64,000 nucleotides of DNA. It comes from Acidovorax sp. FHTAMBA (GTDB taxonomy: Bacteria > Pseudomonadota > Gammaproteobacteria > Burkholderiales > Burkholderiaceae_C). Positions within the stretch are counted from its first letter, which is position 1, and every line of letters starts with the position of its first letter. The notes under the pieces are model-generated. The model ran no database searches, was not told the origin of the DNA, and was given only the letters and a program-made list of their open reading frames with translations. The stretch spans positions 3,727,501 through 3,791,500 of the forward strand of contig NZ_CP152407.1 of the NCBI RefSeq assembly GCF_038958875.1, in the 5' to 3' direction. A program made the position numbers and the translations under genes. This document shows, piece after piece, positions 59,333 through 64,000 of the stretch.

Positions 59333-59428
59333 GGGCGAAAGGAATGCTGGACGAGTGGCAACAGGAATATAGGGAAAACCCTAGCCACCATAGCAGCTTA
59401 TGGCCCCCATCGTCAAAACTATTAAATT

Positions 59429-59466
59429 GATAGCTGCTTGCGCTTGCTGAGTAAGCGCCAGTGGCC
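59429..59466 (-). repeat. Dispersed palindromic repeat, family A, copy 14
   Basis: GATAGCTGCTTGCGCTTGC, spacer, TAAGCGCCAGTGGCC. This is a partly diverged copy in the gap between divergent genes, so here it is not a terminator. Confidence 0.65.
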
Positions 59467-59642
59467 AATTTGGCTTCAATTTCTGTCACTTCCGCCAGCG
59501 GCAAAGGCAAACCCGCGCACATCCGGCATACCGCCAGGATTCATGGCAGAAAATGATCGATTCCTGTCTGCAGGGGTGCGGACACCGGCACGTCGCCCCG
59601 GCATCATTGGCGCCATTCTCCCCACCACCTAGAGAGCCTGCC

Positions 59643-60227
59643 ATGAACACCTGTCTGATAGTGATTGACGCACAAGAGTCGTTTCGCCACCGCCCGTACT
59701 TCACCGACACCGACCTGCCCGCCTACCTGCGCGCCCAGAACGCACTGATCCAGGGCTGCGCGGCCCGGGGCGTGCCCGTGGTGCGCGTGCTGCACAGCGA
59801 CGGCCCCGAATTGCCCGAGAACGCCTTCGCGCAGGTGTCGGGCCATGTGCGGCCACTGCAGGGCCTCGCGCCGTTCGAAGCCACCGCCACCTTCACCAAG
59901 TCGCGCCACAGCGCACTGGTGGGCACCGGCCTGGATGTGTGGCTCACGCAAAACGGCATCCATCGCCTCATCATCAGCGGCATCCGCACCGAGCAATGCT
60001 GCGAGACCACCACGCGCCATGCCAGCGACCTGGGCTGGCAGGTGGACTACGCCCTGGATGCCACCCTGACCTGGGACATGGTGCAGCCCGATGGCGAAAT
60101 ACTGAGCGCGCAGAACATCAAGACCCGCACCGTCACAGTGCTCCACGGCCGGTTTGCCACCGTCACCACCGCACAGCAGGCGCTGGCCCGGCTGGTGCCC
60201 GAGCATCTGCTGGCGCAGGCCGCCTGA
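59643..60227 (+). CDS. Isochorismatase-family cysteine hydrolase
   Basis: The 194-residue hydrolase has the Asp-Lys-Cys catalytic triad of the family: Asp in LIVIDAQESF (about residue 9), Lys in FTKSRHSAL and Cys in GIRTEQCCETT. Related enzymes split isochorismate, nicotinamide or other amides, and the substrate here is unknown. The start at 59643 begins the conserved protein. It leads a three-gene unit with a DUF1272 protein and a GlxA-type regulator that overlap each other. Confidence 0.88.
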   Translation: MNTCLIVIDAQESFRHRPYFTDTDLPAYLRAQNALIQGCAARGVPVVRVLHSDGPELPENAFAQVSGHVRPLQGLAPFEATATFTKSRHSALVGTGLDVWLTQNGIHRLIISGIRTEQCCETTTRHASDLGWQVDYALDATLTWDMVQPDGEILSAQNIKTRTVTVLHGRFATVTTAQQALARLVPEHLLAQAA

Positions 60228-60245
60228 CCCGCCGGAGTTTTGCCC

Positions 60246-60554
60246 ATGCTGGAACTGCGCCCCACCTGTGAGCACTGCAACACTGCCATGCCCCCGACGT
60301 CACTGCAGGCCCGCATCTGCAGCTTTGAATGCACCTTTTGCGCCACTTGCGCAGATACCGTGCTGGGCAACGTGTGCCCCAACTGCGGCGGCGGTTTTGC
60401 GCCCCGCCCCATCCGCCCCGCGCACAACTGGCGCAACGGCAACCACCTGGGCAACCACCCCGCCAGCGCCGCGGTGCGCCACCGCCCGGCAGACCCTGTT
60501 GCGCACGCGGCGCTGGCTGCCGCCCTGCAGGCTGTGCCGCCCGGGTTGCGATGA
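60246..60554 (+). CDS. DUF1272 zinc-ribbon-like protein
   Basis: The 102-residue product has the DUF1272 pattern with many Cys: LRPTCEHCNTAMP, ICSFECTFCATC and NVCPNCGGGF, which can bind two zinc ions. The C-terminal 40 residues are His/Arg-rich and variable. The start at 60246 (MLELRPTCEHC) is standard for the family; a TTG six bases upstream is less likely. The stop overlaps the next gene's ATG (ATGA). The role is unknown, possibly a redox- or metal-linked adaptor. Confidence 0.85.
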   Translation: MLELRPTCEHCNTAMPPTSLQARICSFECTFCATCADTVLGNVCPNCGGGFAPRPIRPAHNWRNGNHLGNHPASAAVRHRPADPVAHAALAAALQAVPPGLR

Positions 60555-61579
60555 GCCAGGCCGTGGACAACACCACCGCGGGGCACGGCGCCCGTCCTAT
60601 CCACGTCTACTTCGCCCTGCTGCCGCACAGCCTGCTGCTGGACTGGGCGGGCCCGGCCGAGGCGCTGCGCATTGCCAACCAGAGCCTGCGCGCGCTGGGG
60701 CAGCCCGATCGCTTTGTGCTGCACTTTGTCAGCCCCACGCCACAATCGGTGACCTCGGTGGGCGTGATGCTGACCGGGCTGGCGCCGCTGCCTGAAGCCC
60801 TGCAAGCCCTGCCGACCCCGTCATGGGTGGTGCTGGTGGGCCTGCCCGGCGAGCGCATTGACGTTGACCACACCGATGCCCGCGCGTTGCTGCACTGGCT
60901 GCGCGGCTTGTGCCTGGCCACCGGCCAGCTCGAGCTGGTGACCGTGTGCGCAGGCGCCATCGTGGCCGCCCACGCAGGCCTGTTGACCGGGCGCCGCGCC
61001 ACCACCCACCACCACCACCTGGAAGAACTGGCCGCGGTGGACCCGCGCTGCGACGTAACCGCCAACCGCGTGTTTGTGGCCGACGGACCGGTGCACAGCA
61101 GCGCGGGTGTGACCACCGGCATCGATTTGCTGCTGCACCGCATTTCCGACATCTGCGGCCCCGTGGTGGCCGCGCAGGTGGCACAAACCATGGTGGTGGC
61201 CCTGCGCCGCGGCCCCAACGACCCCGAGCTGTCACCCTTTCTGCACCACCGCAACCACCTGCACGCTGCGCTGCACCGAGTGCAGGACGCCGTGGGCCGC
61301 CAGCCCCAGGCTGAGTGGAACGTGCCCGCCATGGCGGCCGTGGCCCACACCTCGCCCCGGCACCTCACGCGGCTGTTTCTGGAACATGCGGGCATCGCCC
61401 CGCTGGCCTACCTGCGCCGCATCCGGCTGGCCACGGCCGAGGCCGCGCTGCAGGCGGGGCAGAACGTGACGCAGGCCGCGCTCATGGCAGGCTTCAGCTC
61501 GGACACCCAGCTGCGCCGTGCGTGGCACCAGTTCGGACGTGGCGGCACGCCGTCGCAGGGCAGCACGCGCAGCCGTTGA
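60551..61579 (+). CDS. GlxA-family transcriptional regulator (DJ-1/PfpI plus AraC HTH)
   Basis: The 342-residue regulator has an N-terminal DJ-1/PfpI-type domain (DWAGPAEALRIANQSLRALG, VCAGAIVAAHAGLLTGRRATTH), probably for sensing a ligand. A C-terminal AraC-type double HTH ends in RHLTRLFLEHAGIAPLAYL and AALMAGFSSDTQLRRAW. It overlaps the DUF1272 gene, so it is presumably the autoregulator of the isochorismatase operon. The effector is unknown; relatives respond to quaternary amines or related nitrogen compounds. Confidence 0.88.
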   Translation: MSQAVDNTTAGHGARPIHVYFALLPHSLLLDWAGPAEALRIANQSLRALGQPDRFVLHFVSPTPQSVTSVGVMLTGLAPLPEALQALPTPSWVVLVGLPGERIDVDHTDARALLHWLRGLCLATGQLELVTVCAGAIVAAHAGLLTGRRATTHHHHLEELAAVDPRCDVTANRVFVADGPVHSSAGVTTGIDLLLHRISDICGPVVAAQVAQTMVVALRRGPNDPELSPFLHHRNHLHAALHRVQDAVGRQPQAEWNVPAMAAVAHTSPRHLTRLFLEHAGIAPLAYLRRIRLATAEAALQAGQNVTQAALMAGFSSDTQLRRAWHQFGRGGTPSQGSTRSR

Positions 61580-61620
61580 GGAGGGAAGTGCACGCCGTGC
61601 CGCGCCCGCCCACCGCGCCG

Positions 61621-61650
61621 CGCCACGCCACGCCACGCCACGCCACGCCG
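61621..61650 (+). repeat. Pentanucleotide tandem repeat
   Basis: Five perfect CGCCA units followed by one CGCCG. It lies 47 bases upstream of the GAF gene start, next to a GCCGAT-A-ATCGGC palindrome at 61651-61663. It is a short, pure array that could change length by slippage. Confidence 0.85.
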
Positions 61651-61696
61651 GCCGATAATCGGCCCGTTTGCCGCACCACCCATCCGGGTCGCCACC

Positions 61697-62203
61697 ATGC
61701 AAGAACCACCCCGCCCCGCCGACGAGCCGGACCGCCTGCAGGCACTGCGCCAGTTGCTGATCCTGGACACGCCGCCCGAAGAGCGGTTTGACCGCCTGAC
61801 GGCATTTGCCGCGCAGGAGTTCGACGTGCCCACGGCACTGCTCTCGCTGATCGACGACGACCGACAGTGGTTCAAGTCACGGGTGGGCATGGGCCCGTGC
61901 GAGACCCCGCGAAGCATCTCGTTCTGCGGCCACGCCATCCTGCAGGACGACATCATGGTGGTGCCCGATGCGCACCAGGACGAGCGCTTCACAGGCAACC
62001 CGCTGGTGACGGGGGAGCCATTCATCCGGTTCTATGCCGGGGCGCCGCTCAGGCTGCCCGATGGACACAACGTGGGCACGCTGTGCCTGCTGGACAGCAA
62101 ACCCCGCACGCTGGACGAGATCGACCTGGCCATCCTCGGCTCGCTGCGCGATCTGGCGGTGGAAGAGCTGGTGCGCCGCGAGCCGGGAACCGCGACCCCA
62201 TGA
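61697..62203 (+). CDS. GAF-domain protein
   Basis: The 168-residue protein is almost entirely one GAF domain: ILDTPPEERFDRLTAFAAQEF, PTALLSLIDDDRQWFKSRVG, RSISFCGHAILQDDIMVVPD and VGTLCLLDSKPRTLDEID. GAF domains bind small ligands or chromophores; no conserved Cys for a bilin is evident, so the ligand is unknown. There is no output domain. It overlaps the next gene by four bases, so the pair is translationally coupled. Confidence 0.9.
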   Translation: MQEPPRPADEPDRLQALRQLLILDTPPEERFDRLTAFAAQEFDVPTALLSLIDDDRQWFKSRVGMGPCETPRSISFCGHAILQDDIMVVPDAHQDERFTGNPLVTGEPFIRFYAGAPLRLPDGHNVGTLCLLDSKPRTLDEIDLAILGSLRDLAVEELVRREPGTATP

Positions 62204-62589
62204 GCGAGCGCCGCAATCAGGACATCCTGCTGGTCGAGCCCAGCTCGCTGACCGGCAGCATCATCGTGGCCACGGCCCGCCAGCTGAACCTGCCTGCAGT
62301 GCGGCAGGTCAACAGTGTGCGAATGGCCCAGCAACGGCTGGCGCACCAGGATTTTGCAGCAGTGATCGTCTCCATCGACGAGCAGCAGCAGGAGGCGATT
62401 GCCCTGCTGGAGCAGGTGCGCAACGATGCGCTGGCCATCAGCGCCAGCGTGCCCGTGGCGGTGATCACCGCTCAGGTCGATGCGTCCACCGCCATCAAGA
62501 TGAAAGCGCTGCAGGTGCGGCGCGTGCTGATCAAGCCCTTCAAGGTGCGGGACGTGATCGCCACCATCACCCTGCTGAAAGACACCTGA
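62200..62589 (+). CDS. Degenerate receiver-domain protein
   Basis: The 129-residue protein has the length and pattern of a CheY-like receiver: ILLVEPSSLTGSI at the start, SVPVAVITAQVDASTAIKMKAL in the middle and a conserved Lys in RRVLIKPF. But the expected acidic pair is VEP rather than DD, and the phosphoacceptor position in AAVIVSIDEQQ appears to be Ser rather than Asp. It is therefore probably not phosphorylated and may act as a pseudo-receiver, perhaps reading the state of the coupled GAF protein (inference). Confidence 0.78.
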   Translation: MSERRNQDILLVEPSSLTGSIIVATARQLNLPAVRQVNSVRMAQQRLAHQDFAAVIVSIDEQQQEAIALLEQVRNDALAISASVPVAVITAQVDASTAIKMKALQVRRVLIKPFKVRDVIATITLLKDT

Positions 62590-62619
62590 ACCGCCCCAGC
62601 CCGCGGTGCAGTGCAGGTC

Positions 62620-63534
62620 TCAATAAATCTCCGGCACGTACATGCTGGCAGGCACGGGCTGGCGCAGGTATTCGGGGTTGCGCACGCGGTCGGGCAGCAC
62701 CACGGGCAGGTGCGGCACCTCCTGGTAGGGCAGCTGCGACAACAGGTGCGCAATGCAGTTCAGGCGCGCCTTTTTCTTGTCCACCGCCTGCACCACCCAC
62801 CAGGGGGCTTCGGGGATGTGGGTGCGCTCCAGCATCGTCTCTTTGGCCTTGGTGTAGGCCTCCCAGCGCACGCGGCTTTCCAGGTCCATGGGGCTCAGTT
62901 TCCACTGCTTGAGCGGGTCGTGGATGCGGCCCAGAAAGCGCAGGTGCTGCTCCTCATCAGTGATGGAAAACCAGTATTTGACCAGCGTGATGCCCGAGCG
63001 CACCAGCATCTTTTCAAACTCGGGCACGGTGCGAAAGAACTCTTCGTACTCGTCGTCGGTGCAAAAACCCATCACCCGTTCGACGCCCGCGCGGTTGTAC
63101 CAGCTGCGGTCAAACAGCACCATCTCGCCGGCTGCAGGCAGGTGCGCCACATAGCGCTGGAAGTACCACTGCGTGCGCTCGCGGTCGTTGGGCGCGGGCA
63201 GCGCGGCCACACGGGCCACGCGCGGGTTCAGGCGCTGCGTGATGCGCTTGATGACGCCGCCCTTGCCCGCCGCGTCGCGCCCCTCGAACAGGATCACCAC
63301 CTTCTGGCGGCTGTGCTGCACCCAGTCCTGCAGCTTCACGAGCTCGCCCTGCAGGCGAAACAGGTCCTTGAAGTATTGCTGGCGCGCCAGCCTGTCGCCG
63401 GGTGTGGGTGCGCCGATGTCATCGACCTCGCGGTCTTCGATCTCCAGCTCCAGCTCTTCGTCGTAGCTGTCAATGAGGTCGTTGGCGATGCGCTGCATCA
63501 GGTCCTGGGTATCGAGGGTGGTGCTGTAAAACAT
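62620..63534 (-). CDS. ppk2: Polyphosphate kinase 2
   Basis: This enzyme interconverts polyphosphate and nucleoside di/triphosphates. The 304-residue, single-domain product is the class I size. The Walker A motif is GRDAAGKGG (about 85-93), and the Walker B/lid blocks are FDRSWYNRAGVERVMGFC and SPMDLESRVRWEAYT. The start at 63534 (MFYSTTLDTQDLMQRIAND) is chosen because it gives a normal N-terminus; the frame is open upstream without homology. It is convergent with the GAF/pseudo-receiver operon. Confidence 0.95.
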   Translation of the reverse strand: MFYSTTLDTQDLMQRIANDLIDSYDEELELEIEDREVDDIGAPTPGDRLARQQYFKDLFRLQGELVKLQDWVQHSRQKVVILFEGRDAAGKGGVIKRITQRLNPRVARVAALPAPNDRERTQWYFQRYVAHLPAAGEMVLFDRSWYNRAGVERVMGFCTDDEYEEFFRTVPEFEKMLVRSGITLVKYWFSITDEEQHLRFLGRIHDPLKQWKLSPMDLESRVRWEAYTKAKETMLERTHIPEAPWWVVQAVDKKKARLNCIAHLLSQLPYQEVPHLPVVLPDRVRNPEYLRQPVPASMYVPEIY

Positions 63535-63730
63535 GGTGCAGTCCGAGGGACCGGAAGACGGAAACTCCGCCATGGTTGCGCGGTGCGGTGACATGCCCAT
63601 GACACCCGCGCATGCTCGTCCTGCCGCCGTCACGGGCAAACGGCCTTTTGCCTGCGCCCTGGCGCGCCGCGCTGTAAACGCCCTCTACAATCGCGCCCCT
63701 TGCCCGCCCCGCAATTGCCTTGCTTGCGCC

Positions 63731-64000
63731 ATGAACATCGTCGTCAACGAAGAACTCAAAGCCTATATCGAACCCCTGACCGCAGACGAGCACGAAGCGC
63801 TGGAACGCAGCATCCTGTCCGAGGGCTGCCGCGATGCGCTGGTGCTTTGGGGCGACGTGCTGGTGGACGGGCACAACCGGTATGGCATTTGCCAAAAACA
63901 CGGCCTGCCCTTCCAGACGGTGCAGAACCCGCGCTTTCAGTCCCTGGAGGACGTGCACCTGTGGATGATCGACCAGCACCTGGGGCGGCGCAGTGTGTCG
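63731..64000 (+). CDS. ParB-like nuclease/partition-family protein, N-terminal part
   Basis: The first 90 residues of a gene that runs off the right edge. The sequence MNIVVNEELKAYIEPLTAD, then ILSEGCRDALVLWGDVLVDGHNRY, is the ParB/Sulfiredoxin-type fold with its DGHNRY motif. It is common in Comamonadaceae proteins labelled as plasmid replication or partition related, but also in chromosomal genes. The function cannot be settled from this part. Confidence 0.75.
   Translation, partial: MNIVVNEELKAYIEPLTADEHEALERSILSEGCRDALVLWGDVLVDGHNRYGICQKHGLPFQTVQNPRFQSLEDVHLWMIDQHLGRRSVS

Noticed and set aside
61621..61650. CRISPR array
   Set aside because: Units are only 5 bases with no spacers; no cas genes are present anywhere in the window.
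63731..64000. Plasmid or integrated-plasmid origin
   Set aside because: Only the ParB-like fold is visible; neighbouring genes are chromosomal and no replication or partition partners are in view.

Overview
This 64 kb window is a stretch of chromosome from a GC-rich betaproteobacterium, most likely a member of the Comamonadaceae (Acidovorax or a close relative). This placement is an inference from several things: the gene families (TakP-like TRAP receptors, a Bug/TTT receptor, RibH2-type lumazine synthase, flhDC, PPK2, the ParB-like protein at the right edge), the hemCD-hemX-hemY order, and the dispersed repeats. Coding density is high and gene order is mostly housekeeping. There is no prophage, CRISPR array, conjugative module or recognisable defence island. 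The only mobile element is one intact IS4-family insertion sequence.

Layout. 1-6.9 kb: the end of a TRAP permease facing two paralogous TakP-like TRAP receptors, then dxs, ispA and xseB (isoprenoid precursor synthesis). 7.2-10.4 kb: a Rieske oxygenase, a DMT exporter and a mercaptopyruvate sulfurtransferase. 10.7-14.6 kb: flhDC, a FlgO-like lipoprotein pair and an AI-2E-family permease. 14.6-21.8 kb: ppc divergent from hemC-hemD-hemX-hemY. 22-26.7 kb: cytochrome b561, two YceI proteins, a VOC protein and an M48 membrane protease. 27-33 kb: valS, galU, nudix-tusA, cysM and tRNA-Leu(CAA). 33-38.8 kb: a DUF6279 lipoprotein, a LysR regulator divergent from gcdH and a CoA-transferase (probable glutarate breakdown), and a chemoreceptor relic. 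38.8-43.2 kb: ribH2 under an FMN riboswitch, cheV and small envelope proteins. 43.2-49.3 kb: an epimerase-like protein, a ferredoxin reductase, a two-component system and a Bug receptor. 49.4-56.8 kb: folK-pcnB, a HAD phosphatase and hda on the minus strand, then an MFS transporter, purM and a second AI-2E-family permease. 56.9-64 kb: the IS4 element, an esterase, an isochorismatase-DUF1272-GlxA operon, a GAF plus degenerate-receiver operon, ppk2 and the start of a ParB-like gene.

The most striking non-gene structure is a roughly 38-bp imperfect palindrome (called family A here). It occurs about 14 times, in both orientations, almost always between genes. One copy lies in frame inside hemD and supplies about 15 residues of uroporphyrinogen-III synthase. 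Another forms a near-perfect hairpin between the convergent galU and tusA genes. A third lies just outside the IS4 element. That element has perfect 18-bp ends and a perfect 9-bp target duplication that recreates the stop codon of the neighbouring esterase gene.

Motility and chemotaxis are represented by flhDC, cheV and the receptor relic. Central metabolism is represented by ppc, haem, isoprenoid, purine, folate and riboflavin steps. I see no complete, clearly undescribed multi-gene system. The best leads are the coding repeat in hemD, the two-gene GAF/pseudo-receiver operon behind a 5-bp tandem repeat, and the unusual hairpin-plus-T-run directly before the Bug receptor gene. Function calls rest on recognising families and motifs by eye; no database search was possible.
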